Assembly: GCF_016429015.1 (NCBI RefSeq)
Contig: NZ_JAELTU010000062.1
Span: 1 to 37,354 of the forward strand
From: Rhizobium sp. ASV20
Lineage (GTDB): Bacteria; Pseudomonadota; Alphaproteobacteria; Rhizobiales; Rhizobiaceae
Reading direction: 5' to 3'
DNA: 37,354 nucleotides
Numbering within the stretch: the stretch's first letter is position 1; each line of letters opens with the position of its first letter. A program made the position numbers and the translations under genes. The notes beneath the pieces are model-generated. The model had not been told where the DNA came from, searched no databases, and was given only the letters and a program-made list of their open reading frames with translations. Shown here piece by piece: positions 1-8,059 of this stretch.

Positions 1-93
1 GGCAACTGGTGCCTCGTCACTGCTGACAGCACCGAAGGCTGGGTGGCTCAGTCCGAGATCTGGGGCGCCTATCCCGGCGAAGCCTTCAAGTAG
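1..93 (+). CDS. C-terminal end of an SH3-domain protein (5' truncated)
   Basis: Frame 1 is open from the first base to a TAG at 91-93 and encodes 30 residues ending in GEAFK. The stretch with NWCLV, EGWVAQSEIWG is typical of the last strands of a bacterial SH3-like domain (SH3_3/SH3_4), where a conserved GW(V) and a following small hydrophobic strand close the barrel. Such proteins in rhizobia are usually small and exported, but the N-terminus lies outside the window, so signal peptide, length and partners cannot be judged. The assignment rests on only 30 residues. Confidence 0.55.
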   Translation, partial: GNWCLVTADSTEGWVAQSEIWGAYPGEAFK

Positions 94-217
94 CTTTCCC
101 CAGACATCCCGCGCCAAACGCCACGACGGTTCAACGATTCCCTGGAAAACGGAGCCTTTCTCGCGCGACTTTTCCCGCGGGACGCTGTATCTGCCATGGG
201 AAAGGGAGACAGGTGTC

Positions 218-829
218 TTGGGTTATCTACTCGGTGTTGTGGGCGTTGCAATCGTCGTGTTCGTATCGACGAACGTCGATGACATCTTCGTTCTTCTCGG
301 CTTCTTTGCCGATCGGAAATTCCGGACGAAACAGATCGTCATAGGCCAGTATCTCGGTATTGCCGTTCTGTACGGCTTCAGCGTCGCCGCTTCGCTTCTC
401 GTGCTCGTCATACCTGCTACCTATATCGGCCTCCTCGGCTTTGCCCCGATCTATTTCGGGTCGAGGAGGCTCTGGGAACTCTGGAAAGGCATCGACTCGG
501 AGGGGAACCCGGAAGATCACAGCAAGGCATCGGCCGGACATGGCAATATCGTTGCCGTCACGCTCGTCACGATCGCCAATGGCGGCGACAATATCAGCGT
601 CTACACGCCGCTCTTCGCGACACGCTCCGCCTCTGAAATCCTGGCTATCGGCTGCATTTTCGCGATCCTGACGGCAATCTGGCTTGGCGCTGCGCATTCG
701 CTCGTCAATCACCGGAAACTCGGCACGCCGATCCGGCGATATGGGCACAGGGTCGTGCCATTCGTCCTGATCGCGATCGGCATTCTCATCCTGTATGAAG
801 CCGAAACGGTACGGCTCTTCTGGAGCTAA
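218..829 (+). CDS. CadD-family cadmium resistance transporter-like membrane protein
   Basis: A 203-aa polytopic membrane protein. The N-terminal helix carries the acidic signature STNVDDIFVLLGFF and the central part carries TLVTIANGGDNISVYTPLF; both are characteristic of the Cad/CadD family (Pfam Cad), whose characterised members confer cadmium resistance. About five to six hydrophobic segments are visible and the length is normal for the family. No in-frame ATG lies near the N-terminus, so translation most likely begins at the TTG at 218, preceded by a purine-rich GGGAGACAGG. It is monocistronic: the next gene is convergent and the space between them holds a terminator for that gene. Many family members have no demonstrated substrate, so cadmium specificity is an inference. 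Confidence 0.8.
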   Translation: MGYLLGVVGVAIVVFVSTNVDDIFVLLGFFADRKFRTKQIVIGQYLGIAVLYGFSVAASLLVLVIPATYIGLLGFAPIYFGSRRLWELWKGIDSEGNPEDHSKASAGHGNIVAVTLVTIANGGDNISVYTPLFATRSASEILAIGCIFAILTAIWLGAAHSLVNHRKLGTPIRRYGHRVVPFVLIAIGILILYEAETVRLFWS

Positions 830-893
830 AGCAGGCTGCCGCCACCCGTGTTTGCGCAACATGCTTCAAGCCGCGCTCTCGCCGCTTCATAAC

Positions 894-926
894 AAAAAGC
901 CGCCCGACGATCTCTCGAAGGGCGGC
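894..926 (-). terminator. Rho-independent terminator of the adenosine kinase gene
   Basis: On the minus strand a perfect 7-bp stem GCCGCCC/GGGCGGC encloses a 14-nt loop and is followed directly by a run of five T. It lies 43 bases beyond the stop codon of the minus-strand kinase gene and between two convergent genes. Confidence 0.8.
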
Positions 927-968
927 ACCATTTGCCTGTACTCAGAAAATTTCGAAGGCTGAACCCGG

Positions 969-1961
969 TCAGAGAAGACCAAATGTCCTGGCCTTTTTCG
1001 ACAGCGACTGCATCGGCCGCGGGCCGATCTGCTCGATGACGGTCGCGGCGGCGAGGTTGCCGAGCTTGGCGCAATCTTCGAGGCTGCGGCCCTGCGTGTA
1101 GCCGAACAGGAAGCCGGCGGCGAAGAGATCGCCCGCACCAGTCGTATCGACTCGCTCCTCGATCGGATGAGCATCGACGACATAGCGTTCGTTGCCGCGC
1201 ACGATGACGGCGCCATCCTTGCCCGTCGTCACTGCGGCGATCTTGCAATCGGCTGCGATCAGGGTCAGCGCCTTCTCAAAATCGTCGGTCTCGTAGAGCG
1301 ACAGCGCCTCGTCGCTGTTGGCGAAGACGATGTCGACCGTGCCGGAACGCATCAGGTCGAGAAATTCTGCGCGATAGCGGCCGACGCAGAAGCTGTCCGA
1401 CAAGGTCATCGACATTTCACGGCCATGGGCATGGGCGATGCGGGCGCATTCGCGGATCGCTTCCTTGGCGCGTGGCGGATCCCAGAGATAGCCCTCGAAA
1501 TAGGTCACCTTGGCATCGGCGACGACCTCTTCCTCGACGTCCTCAGGACCAAGCTCCACGCAGGCGCCAAGATAGGTGTTCATGGAACGCTCGCCATCCT
1601 CGGTCACGAAGATCATCGAACGCGCCGTTGGCGGGAAAGTGCCCTTGGCCTTGGTTTCGTAGTGGACGCCCTGGGCACGGATGTCGTGGGCGAAAATCTC
1701 TCCGAGCTGATCTTCGGCGACCTTGCCGAAATAGGCGGCCTTGCCGCCAAAATTGGCAACACCCGCTGCCGTGTTTCCAGCACTGCCGCCGGAAGCTTCC
1801 AGCGCCGGGCCCATGCGCGAATAGAGAAGTTCGGCGCGCTCGGCGTCGATGAGATTCATCGCGGCCTTGGTGATTTGATTGTCGATCAGGAACTGATCGT
1901 TACAACGGGCGATAATGTCGACGATGGCGTTGCCAACGGTCAATACATCGAAGCGAGTCAT
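969..1961 (-). CDS. Adenosine kinase (PfkB/ribokinase family)
   Basis: A 330-aa sugar/nucleoside kinase of the PfkB family. It should phosphorylate adenosine to AMP with ATP in the cytoplasm, a purine-salvage step. The N-terminus (FDVLTVGNAIVDI) is the typical first strand of the fold. ASGGSAGNTAAG near residue 57 is the GG substrate-binding motif, and DTTGAGDLFAAGF at about 272-284 is the second PfkB signature with the catalytic Asp and anion hole. Length is normal. The start ATG has no good Shine-Dalgarno upstream, but the N-terminus begins exactly where homologues do. It is transcribed alone, with its own terminator downstream. Ribokinase or another nucleoside specificity cannot be ruled out from sequence alone, though the overall sequence is of the adenosine-kinase type annotated in rhizobia. 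Confidence 0.85.
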   Translation of the reverse strand: MTRFDVLTVGNAIVDIIARCNDQFLIDNQITKAAMNLIDAERAELLYSRMGPALEASGGSAGNTAAGVANFGGKAAYFGKVAEDQLGEIFAHDIRAQGVHYETKAKGTFPPTARSMIFVTEDGERSMNTYLGACVELGPEDVEEEVVADAKVTYFEGYLWDPPRAKEAIRECARIAHAHGREMSMTLSDSFCVGRYRAEFLDLMRSGTVDIVFANSDEALSLYETDDFEKALTLIAADCKIAAVTTGKDGAVIVRGNERYVVDAHPIEERVDTTGAGDLFAAGFLFGYTQGRSLEDCAKLGNLAAATVIEQIGPRPMQSLSKKARTFGLL

Positions 1962-1974
1962 CTATTGGAGGATC

Positions 1975-2003
1975 CCGGTACTGGTGATAGCCGGTATCCG
2001 GTA
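1975..2003. repeat. Three CCGGTA repeats upstream of the adenosine kinase
   Basis: The hexamer CCGGTA occurs at 1975-1980, 1991-1996 and 1998-2003, immediately upstream of the minus-strand kinase start. The spacings (16 and 7 bases) are irregular. It could be a regulator site or chance; no regulator is identified. Confidence 0.35.
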
Positions 2004-2099
2004 TTATCGGTTTTTGCGAAGTTTGGAAGAAAAATCAGCGTTCGAGGCGCCAACTAAATTCCAATCAGTCATTTGCCTGTTACTTTCTATCTTTAAATG

Positions 2100-2276
2100 C
2101 TTATCAAGCGGCTGGGATGAGAAGTTCACAAGACTTCAAGCCAGCTCGGGAAGGAATGATGCCTTCCGCCTCACCGGTACGCGGGCCGACCACGGATGAA
2201 CTGGCGGCATGTGCACCGGGGGGACCGCCTCACGGGGGCGGGATCGACAGAAGCGGGCCGTGCCCGCTTTTTTTGT
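2100..2276 (+). ncRNA. Candidate structured RNA (sRNA or leader of the AEC transporter gene)
   Basis: The 400 bases between the kinase and AEC genes contain no credible gene but a dense run of helices on the plus strand. These are a nested hairpin at about 2110-2146 (GAAGT/ACTTC inside GCTGG/CCAGC), GGAAGG/CCTTCC at 2149-2167, and GGCGG at 2203-2207 and again at 2237-2241, either able to pair with CCGCC at 2225-2229. A strong intrinsic terminator at 2251-2274 ends the run. Only a weak TTGCCT/TTAAAT promoter-like pair is seen near 2073-2098. I do not recognise it as 6S, tmRNA, RNase P or a common riboswitch. It may be a free small RNA or a terminator-controlled leader. Confidence 0.45.
2251..2274 (+). 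terminator. Strong rho-independent terminator upstream of the AEC transporter gene
   Basis: A perfect 8-bp stem AAGCGGGC/GCCCGCTT with a 3-nt loop (CGT) runs into a tract of T at 2268-2274. No plus-strand protein gene ends before it, so it must terminate a non-coding transcript or attenuate the downstream gene. Confidence 0.85.
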
Positions 2277-2361
2277 TTTTCCGGGTTCTCACGCCTAGGC
2301 AAGCTGATAGAACTTGCAGATCGAATTCCTCAACCTGCGATCTTCAAGCTCTGCATCAGGC

Positions 2362-3306
2362 ATGTCCGAAATCCTCACCGACGTCCTACCGGTATTTCTG
2401 CTGATTCTTGTTGGCTGGGTCATCGTGCGCACAGGCCTTTTGAAAGCCGATGTCGGCGAGGCGATGAGCGAATTCGTCTTCAAGATCGCCGTGCCGCTTC
2501 TGCTGTTCCAGACCATCGCCGGGGCGGACTTCCGCGGCGCCTCGCCATTTCGATTGTGGATCGCCTATTTCTCCGGCGTGGCCATCACCTGGACCGCAGG
2601 CCACATCGTCGCGACGCGGTTCTTCGGAAGGGATGCGCGCATTGGCGTGCTGGCCGGCGTCTCCTCGGCTTTTGCCAATACGATCTTCATCGGCCTGCCT
2701 CTCGTCGGCCGCACGGTGGGCCCCGATGGCGTCATGGCCATGTCGATCCTGATCGCCGTGCACCTGCCCACCATGATGATCGCGGGCACGCTGCTGATGG
2801 AGCAAGCCGAGCGCAAGGAGAGCGGCGGTGCCGGCCGCAGCACCACCGAGCTATTGCAGCAGGTCGGCAGGAACCTCATCCGCAATCCTCTGGTCATCGG
2901 GCTCTTCTGCGGCCTGATCGTGCATCTGACCAGCCTTCGCATCCCCTCGACGCTTGCCACCGTCATCGACAATATCGCCAGTATCGCTGGTCCGGCGGCG
3001 CTGATCTCCCTCGGCATGGCGCTGCGTCAGTACGGCCTCTCAGGCAATCTCGGCATCACCAGCGTCATTTCTGCCTTCAAGCTCCTTCTGTTGCCGGCAT
3101 GCGTGCTGGCGGCCGGTTATCTCCTTGGCCTCAGCCCGGAATGGCGCACCGCACTCGTGCTCACCGCCGCAGTTCCTACAGGTGTGAACGCCTGGCTGAT
3201 TGCCAATCGCTTCGGTGTCGGCCACAGTCTCGCCGCCTCGACCATCACGCTGACGACAGCGCTCGGGGCGTTCTCGGTGTCGCTATGGGCCTATCTGCTC
3301 GCGTAG
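2362..3306 (+). CDS. AEC (auxin efflux carrier) family transporter
   Basis: A 314-aa inner-membrane protein of the AEC/membrane-transport family (Pfam Mem_trans). Roughly ten hydrophobic segments fall into two halves joined by a polar linker near residues 150-165 (a QAERKES stretch), the usual two-bundle architecture. The segments LPVFLLILVGWVIVRTGLL and SEFVFKIAVPLLLF at the N-terminus are family-typical. Bacterial members are secondary transporters, some for dicarboxylates such as malate; the substrate here is unknown. The start is placed at the ATG at 2362 because homologues begin near MSEIL; an in-frame ATG 48 bases upstream would add a polar tail. The gene lies 88 bases after a strong terminator, which may act as an attenuator. 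Confidence 0.82.
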   Translation: MSEILTDVLPVFLLILVGWVIVRTGLLKADVGEAMSEFVFKIAVPLLLFQTIAGADFRGASPFRLWIAYFSGVAITWTAGHIVATRFFGRDARIGVLAGVSSAFANTIFIGLPLVGRTVGPDGVMAMSILIAVHLPTMMIAGTLLMEQAERKESGGAGRSTTELLQQVGRNLIRNPLVIGLFCGLIVHLTSLRIPSTLATVIDNIASIAGPAALISLGMALRQYGLSGNLGITSVISAFKLLLLPACVLAAGYLLGLSPEWRTALVLTAAVPTGVNAWLIANRFGVGHSLAASTITLTTALGAFSVSLWAYLLA

Positions 3307-3426
3307 CTCAGACTCTGCTTCGCCGACCCAAAAGCATCTCTCCGCAAGCGGAGAAGCAGGCACGAAAATGGTCATATATTTTGCGCATACCGGCCTTCCC
3401 AACCGGAGCGCAGCAAAGGATGGCAC

Positions 3427-4584
3427 ATGAATATTGCAGTTCCACTGATCAATTCCGCTTCGGCCTATTCGCAGAAAGTCTTCGTGCTGCAAGGTGGCGG
3501 TGCGCTGGGCTCCTACCAGGCCGGTGCCTTTGAAGCATTGCGCGAACAAGATATCGAGCCGGACTGGATCGCCGGCATCTCGATCGGCGCCATCAATGCC
3601 GCGATCATGGCCGGAAACGTGCCCGGCGAGCGGCTGGCGCAGCTGCGCTCCTTCTGGAACAAGGTCACCATCCAGCTTCCCGTCGATGTCCTGATGGAGC
3701 GACAACGCGAAACCAGCTCATTTTACCGCACGGTCAGCAGCTGGTGGGTCTCGACCTTCGGGGTGCCTGGCTTCTTTTCCCCTTGGGCGATCCCTGCGTG
3801 GTTCCAGGCACGCGGTTCGGCCGGCGCAACCAGCATCTACGATACCGAGCAACTGCGCCAGACCCTGCTCGACCATGTGGATTTCGACCGAATCAATCAT
3901 GGACCGGTGCGACTGAGCCTTGGTGCGGTCAACGTCCGCACCGGCAACTTCGCCTTCTTCGACAACAGGGACACCAGGATCACGCCGGAACATATCATGG
4001 CGAGCGGCGCGCTGCCGCCGGGATTTCCGGCGATCAAGATCGGCGGCGAGCACTACTGGGACGGCGGTCTCGTCTCGAATACGCCGCTGACCTATGTGCT
4101 GCGCAATGGCGCCGACGTCGATACCGTGGTTTTCCAGGTTGACCTTTTCAGCGCCGTCGGGCCACTGCCACAGGATCTCGAAGAGGTCGAGGAGCGGCGC
4201 AAGGACATAACCTATTCCAGCCGCACGAGACTGAACACCGATCTCTTCCTTGAGCGGCATCGCCTGCGACGCGCCATATCGGACCTTTACGCCCGCCTTC
4301 CCGAGGAGGCCAAGGCCGACCCGGAGATACGCAAGCTGGAGCAGCACTGCTCCAACTACGGCGTCACCATCATCCACCTGATCTACCGCAGCAAGGAATT
4401 CCGCGCGCATTCCAAAGACTATGAGTTTTCCTCGCTGTCGATGCGCGAACATTGGGAGGCCGGCTTGCGCGATGCCCGCAAGGCATTGGCCGCAGAGGAT
4501 TGGCGCACGCCGCCGAGCGCCGAAGACGGGCTGAAGGTCTTCGACCTCGATCGGAGAAGCCGTTCACGCCGGCACTCGATCTGA
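3427..4584 (+). CDS. Patatin-like phospholipase family protein
   Basis: A 385-aa predicted lipid acyl hydrolase. The glycine-rich oxyanion loop GGGALGSYQAG is at residues 23-33, the nucleophile elbow GISIG at 50-54 (Ser52), and the catalytic Asp in DGG at 212-214, so the Ser-Asp dyad of the patatin fold is complete. The remaining C-terminal part (about 230-370) resembles the DUF3734 extension found in many proteobacterial patatin proteins. No signal peptide is evident, so it probably acts in the cytoplasm or at the inner membrane. In some rhizobia related proteins are linked to polyhydroxybutyrate metabolism, but nothing here ties it to that pathway. It is followed by a bidirectional terminator. 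Confidence 0.87.
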   Translation: MNIAVPLINSASAYSQKVFVLQGGGALGSYQAGAFEALREQDIEPDWIAGISIGAINAAIMAGNVPGERLAQLRSFWNKVTIQLPVDVLMERQRETSSFYRTVSSWWVSTFGVPGFFSPWAIPAWFQARGSAGATSIYDTEQLRQTLLDHVDFDRINHGPVRLSLGAVNVRTGNFAFFDNRDTRITPEHIMASGALPPGFPAIKIGGEHYWDGGLVSNTPLTYVLRNGADVDTVVFQVDLFSAVGPLPQDLEEVEERRKDITYSSRTRLNTDLFLERHRLRRAISDLYARLPEEAKADPEIRKLEQHCSNYGVTIIHLIYRSKEFRAHSKDYEFSSLSMREHWEAGLRDARKALAAEDWRTPPSAEDGLKVFDLDRRSRSRRHSI

Positions 4585-4596
4585 TTCGCAAACACG

Positions 4597-4624
4597 AAAA
4601 ACCCGGCCTCAATGGCCGGGTTTT
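4597..4624. terminator. Bidirectional terminator between convergent genes
   Basis: A GC-rich stem CCCGGCC/GGCCGGG with a 5-nt loop is flanked by AAAA on the left and TTTT on the right, so it can stop transcription from both the patatin gene (plus) and the cytochrome gene (minus). Confidence 0.88.
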
Positions 4625-4645
4625 CAATCCATTATCAGGACTGCC

Positions 4646-5221
4646 TTAGTTGGTGGCGGCCGGTGCGTTCGGATCCGGCAGCGGAACCTGCGTATCGGCG
4701 AGCGTACGCAGATAGGCGATCACGTTGGCGCGATCCTCTTCCTTTGGCAGACCGGCAAAGCCCATCGCCGTTCCGGCAACGAACTTCTTCGGAGCCGCCA
4801 GGAAGTGATAGAGATGATCGTAGGTCCACTTCTCCGCGCCGCCCTTGGAGAAGTCCTTCATGCCAGCCGAGTAGGCAAAGCCCTCATGCTCGGCGACCGG
4901 ACGGTCGACGATGCCCCAGAGATCAGGGCCAACCTTGTTCGGCCCTCCCTTCTCTCCGGAATGACAGGCCTGACACTTCTTGAAGATCGTCTCGCCGACC
5001 TTCGCATCAGCCTTCTGCAGCAGCTGAGCGATCGGCGTATCCGGCTTGGCGGCCGCAGCCTTCTCGCCGCCAGCCGGTTCTTCGGCGGCAACGATGGCAA
5101 AACCGGGCTTTTCCGGTGTTTCCGAATGGAAAATAAATCCTGACGCGAGCGACACGGACTTCAACACGAACAGCGTGGCCAAAAGTGCCCCCACTCCCAT
5201 GTTCACGTAGGATGAATTCAT
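4646..5221 (-). CDS. cycM: Membrane-anchored c-type cytochrome (CycM-like)
   Basis: A 191-aa class I cytochrome c. An uncleaved N-terminal hydrophobic segment (about residues 8-31) anchors it in the inner membrane. An Ala/Glu/Pro-rich linker (about 42-62) leads to a single haem domain with CQACH at 83-87. The axial Met is probably in GTAMGFAGL (Met153), and NKVGPDLWG follows the haem site as in mitochondrial-type cytochromes c. Size and layout match the CycM cytochrome c552 of Bradyrhizobium, which passes electrons from the bc1 complex to the terminal cytochrome c oxidase. Divergent from kdsB. The haem lyase and oxidase genes are not in the window. Confidence 0.88.
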   Translation of the reverse strand: MNSSYVNMGVGALLATLFVLKSVSLASGFIFHSETPEKPGFAIVAAEEPAGGEKAAAAKPDTPIAQLLQKADAKVGETIFKKCQACHSGEKGGPNKVGPDLWGIVDRPVAEHEGFAYSAGMKDFSKGGAEKWTYDHLYHFLAAPKKFVAGTAMGFAGLPKEEDRANVIAYLRTLADTQVPLPDPNAPAATN

Positions 5222-5372
5222 CTGCTATGCTCCCCTCGCCGCCAGCATCCTCAGCCGGCCCATCTTGAATTCGCGCGAAACCTATGTCTTTTGGCTGTTT
5301 CTTGCAACTCTGTAAACGGTCTCCACCGTGAGACGTTTTGACACTTTTCCCTCGGGAATAGAAGGCCCAAGA

Positions 5373-6128
5373 ATGACAGATCCAAATTTAGACAAGACGC
5401 TGGTTCTCATTCCTGCCCGAATGGCCTCCACCCGCCTGCCCGGCAAGCCGCTTGCTGACATTTGCGGCCTTCCCATGATCGTACAGGTTGCCAAGCGCGC
5501 GCGCGAGGCGGCGATCGGTCGCATCATCGTTGCCGTCGACGATCAGGATGTCTACGACGCAGTGGCCAATGCCGGCTTCGACGTCGTCATGACGCGTGGC
5601 GACCATCAGTCCGGCTCGGACCGCATTTACGAGGCGCTACAGGCTGTCGACCCACAGGGGCGCGCCGAGATCGTCGTCAACGTGCAGGGCGACCTGCCGA
5701 CGATCGATCCCGAGACCATTCGCGCCTCGCTGCGGCCGCTCGAAAATCCGGCCGTGGACATTGCGACGCTGACCGTCGAGATCAAGGACGAGGAAGAAAA
5801 GACCCTGCCCAGCGTCGTCAAGGTTGTGGGGTCGCCGATCTCGGACAGCCGGTTGCGGGCGCTCTACTTTACCCGCACCACCGCCCCTTATGGCAATGGG
5901 CCGCTCTATCATCACATCGGCCTCTACGCCTATCGCCGTTCGGCCCTCGAGAAATTCGTCAGCCTCGGCCCATCGACGCTGGAACGGCGCGAATCGCTGG
6001 AGCAGTTGCGGGCGCTGGAAGCCGGCATGCGCATCGATGTGGAGATCGTTGACACGGTCCCGCTCGGTGTCGATACTCCCAAGGACCTCGAAAAGGCCAG
6101 ACGCATTCTTTCCGCCGCCTCTCTCTGA
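5373..6128 (+). CDS. kdsB: 3-deoxy-manno-octulosonate cytidylyltransferase
   Basis: A 251-aa CMP-KDO synthetase, which activates KDO with CTP to give CMP-KDO for the inner core of lipopolysaccharide; cytoplasmic. LVLIPARMASTRLPGKPL at the N-terminus is the CTP-binding signature. VNVQGDLPTIDPETI in the middle contains the conserved metal-binding QGD, and IGLYAYRR and LEQLRALE match the KDO-binding C-terminal part. The start is taken at ATG 5373, preceded by GAAGG; the longer reading from 5328 adds 15 residues not expected in the family. It is followed 24 bases later by pheA and probably cotranscribed with it. Confidence 0.95.
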   Translation: MTDPNLDKTLVLIPARMASTRLPGKPLADICGLPMIVQVAKRAREAAIGRIIVAVDDQDVYDAVANAGFDVVMTRGDHQSGSDRIYEALQAVDPQGRAEIVVNVQGDLPTIDPETIRASLRPLENPAVDIATLTVEIKDEEEKTLPSVVKVVGSPISDSRLRALYFTRTTAPYGNGPLYHHIGLYAYRRSALEKFVSLGPSTLERRESLEQLRALEAGMRIDVEIVDTVPLGVDTPKDLEKARRILSAASL

Positions 6129-6152
6129 CGGCATTCCCCCAAAGGCAGTCCC

Positions 6153-7007
6153 ATGATTTCCAAGACCAACAAGATCTCCTTCCAGGGCGACTACGGCGCC
6201 AATTCCGATATGGCAAGCCGTGACATGTTCCCGACCATGGAGCCGCTGCCCTGCCAGACCTTCGAGGATGCCCTCACCGCAATCGACAATGGCGAGGCTG
6301 ATCTCGGCATGATTCCGATCGAGAACACCATTGCCGGACGCGTCGCCGACATTCATCATTTGCTGCCTGAATCCCGCCTGCATATCGTCGGCGAATATTT
6401 CATGCCGATCCGCTTCCAGCTGATGGTCCTGCCAGGCGTGAAGAAGGAAGAGATCCGCACGGTGCACAGCCATATCCATGCGCTCGGCCAGTGCCGCAAC
6501 ATTGTGCGCGCCAACGGCTGGAAGCCTGTCATCGCAGGCGATACGGCCGGTGCCGCCAAGCTCGTGCAGGAAACCGGCGATCGCAGCATGGCGGCGCTGG
6601 CGCCGCGGCTGGCGGCCGATCTCTATGGTCTCGAAATCATCGCCGAGAATGTCGAGGATACCGAAAACAACATGACGCGCTTCGTCGTGCTATCTCGCGA
6701 CGAGGATTGGGCGGAGCGCAGCGCTCCCGACGAAAAGATCGTCACCACCTTCGTCTTCAACGTCCGCAACATTCCGGCCGCGCTCTACAAGGCACTCGGC
6801 GGCTTCGCCACCAATGGCATCAACATGACGAAGCTCGAAAGCTATCAGCTCGGCGGACGTTTCGTCGCGACGCAGTTCTATGCTGACATCGAAGGGCATC
6901 CCTCCGATCCGCATGTGCGCCGTGCACTGGAAGAACTGCGCTTCTTCTCCGAAAAGGTCCGGATTTTGGGTGTCTACAAAGGACATCCGATGCGGGGCGA
7001 TCTTTAA
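6153..7007 (+). CDS. pheA: Prephenate dehydratase
   Basis: A 284-aa monofunctional prephenate dehydratase that converts prephenate to phenylpyruvate for phenylalanine synthesis. The catalytic domain occupies about residues 1-185: ISFQGDYGANSD at the N-terminus, MIPIENTIAGRV, and the NMTRF motif carrying the key Thr. An ACT regulatory domain follows (about 200-275), with the LESYQ signature that matches the ESRP-type phenylalanine-binding loop. No chorismate mutase domain is fused, unlike E. coli PheA. The start ATG at 6153 follows AAAGG. Feedback inhibition by phenylalanine is expected from the intact ACT domain. Confidence 0.94.
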   Translation: MISKTNKISFQGDYGANSDMASRDMFPTMEPLPCQTFEDALTAIDNGEADLGMIPIENTIAGRVADIHHLLPESRLHIVGEYFMPIRFQLMVLPGVKKEEIRTVHSHIHALGQCRNIVRANGWKPVIAGDTAGAAKLVQETGDRSMAALAPRLAADLYGLEIIAENVEDTENNMTRFVVLSRDEDWAERSAPDEKIVTTFVFNVRNIPAALYKALGGFATNGINMTKLESYQLGGRFVATQFYADIEGHPSDPHVRRALEELRFFSEKVRILGVYKGHPMRGDL

Positions 7008-7101
7008 GCCCAGCGGGTTGAAGAACCGGCTGTCCGTTGACGCCTCACCCTGCCGGCTTTGTGCCTCAGAGTGAGGAGGAGCAAGCGACACGAACGACGG
7101 A

Positions 7102-7500
7102 TTATCCCGCGTCCTTGGCAACGACCTCGATGTGATATCCATCGGGATCGACGATGAAGGCAGCGAAATAGTCGGGCGCGTAGTGCGGCCGAAGGCCTGG
7201 CGGCCCGTTGTCCGTGCCGCCATGAGCCAATGCGGCTTCATGAAACAGAACGACGGCTTCCTGGCTTGGTGCTGAGAAGGCGAGATGGAAGCCCAGGCCC
7301 GGCGGGCTTGCCGCATCTCCTCGCAACTTGATGGCAAATTTATCGCCGCCGCCCGGCGGACCGTAGCCGACGGCCTGATCAGGATCACCAGGGTTCAAGT
7401 CATCCCAGACCCGGACATAGCCCAATGGTGCAAATGCGGCGTCATAGAACGCGGCGGCCTTCTCGATATTCGAGACACCAAAAGAAATGTGATGTAGCAA
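7102..7500 (-). CDS. VOC-superfamily (glyoxalase/bleomycin-resistance fold) protein
   Basis: A 132-aa single-domain vicinal-oxygen-chelate protein. LHHISFGVSNIEKAAAFYDAAF at the N-terminus and VDPDGYHIEVV at the C-terminus are the two ends of the paired beta-alpha-beta-beta-beta modules. I start it at the TTG at 7498-7500, because GAGGGAGGG lies just upstream and the VOC domain begins exactly there; the open frame continues 38 codons further up without family similarity. Substrate is unknown: the family includes dioxygenases, glyoxalases and drug-binding proteins. It lies 141 bases after another VOC gene in the same direction, separated by a GC-rich inverted repeat. Confidence 0.8.
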   Translation of the reverse strand: MLHHISFGVSNIEKAAAFYDAAFAPLGYVRVWDDLNPGDPDQAVGYGPPGGGDKFAIKLRGDAASPPGLGFHLAFSAPSQEAVVLFHEAALAHGGTDNGPPGLRPHYAPDYFAAFIVDPDGYHIEVVAKDAG

Positions 7501-7558
7501 TTGACCCTCCCTCGGCCAAATCGTTTCCCTGAAATTCGCCTTTAGCCTGGCAAGAGCC

Positions 7559-7587
7559 ATCGCCCGCAACAGGATGTCGCGGGCGAT
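7559..7587. repeat. Perfect 9-bp inverted repeat between the two VOC genes
   Basis: ATCGCCCGC at 7559-7567 and GCGGGCGAT at 7579-7587 are perfectly complementary around an 11-base loop. No T tract follows on either strand, so it is not a classical terminator. It may be a pausing or mRNA-stabilising hairpin between the minus-strand genes. Confidence 0.5.
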
Positions 7588-7641
7588 CGGTTTCCTAGGC
7601 GCAGCCGTCAGCAAGTGCTGCGGCTCATCGCTCGGCGGCGC

Positions 7642-8010
7642 TTACTTATCCGGCTCACAAACGCGAAGACGATGGCCGTCCGGGTCGAGCACGACGAAAG
7701 TCGGACCGAAATCCATGGTCGTCAGCTCCTGCGCAATCGGCAGGCCTTTCGCCTTCCAATCCTCGTAGTGCTTTTCGACGGCACCGGCGCCCTCGACCAT
7801 GAAACCCAGCTCGCCGCGATTGCCGATGGCGGAAGGCTGCGGCTCTACGCTGCTGCGGCGCCACAGGCCGAGATTGAAACCGTTTTCGAGCGAGAAGGCC
7901 ACGAAATTCGGCGATGTGAAGGTCGGCTCGTGGCCGAGCAGATCCCGGTAGAACGGCGCGCTCTCGGCAGGATCCTTGACGTAGAAGACGATGAGATTCG
8001 GGGTCATCAT
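7642..8010 (-). CDS. VOC-superfamily protein (glyoxalase-like)
   Basis: A 122-aa small VOC protein. MTPNLIVFYVKDPAESAPFYRDLLG is the usual first module and FVVLDPDGHRLRVCEPDK the last. Phe/Tyr-rich positions and FGPTFVV fit the phenazine/bleomycin-resistance-like subfamily with no assigned chemistry. The start is ATGATG at 8005-8010, preceded by AAGAGGAA. Proteins of this kind in rhizobia are often encoded beside YafY/WYL regulators, and one lies about 0.5 kb upstream on the same strand. That suggests, but does not show, a regulatory link. Confidence 0.82.
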   Translation of the reverse strand: MMTPNLIVFYVKDPAESAPFYRDLLGHEPTFTSPNFVAFSLENGFNLGLWRRSSVEPQPSAIGNRGELGFMVEGAGAVEKHYEDWKAKGLPIAQELTTMDFGPTFVVLDPDGHRLRVCEPDK

Positions 8011-8059
8011 TTGGATATTCCTCTTGCTTGAGATGGATACTGAGGCATGGGTAGGCGAT

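Noticed and set aside
2100..2276. Assignment of this RNA to 6S RNA or a cobalamin, glycine or SAM riboswitch
   Set aside because: I could not find the conserved sequence boxes of these families, and 6S in rhizobia normally lies near other genes.
2196..3533. A 445-codon plus-strand frame overlapping the AEC and patatin genes
   Set aside because: It is out of frame with the AEC transporter, Arg/His-rich, and lacks any domain.
7045..7078. CCTCAC/GTGAGG pair after pheA as a terminator
   Set aside because: Only 6 bp with a loop over 20 bases and no T tract; likely chance.
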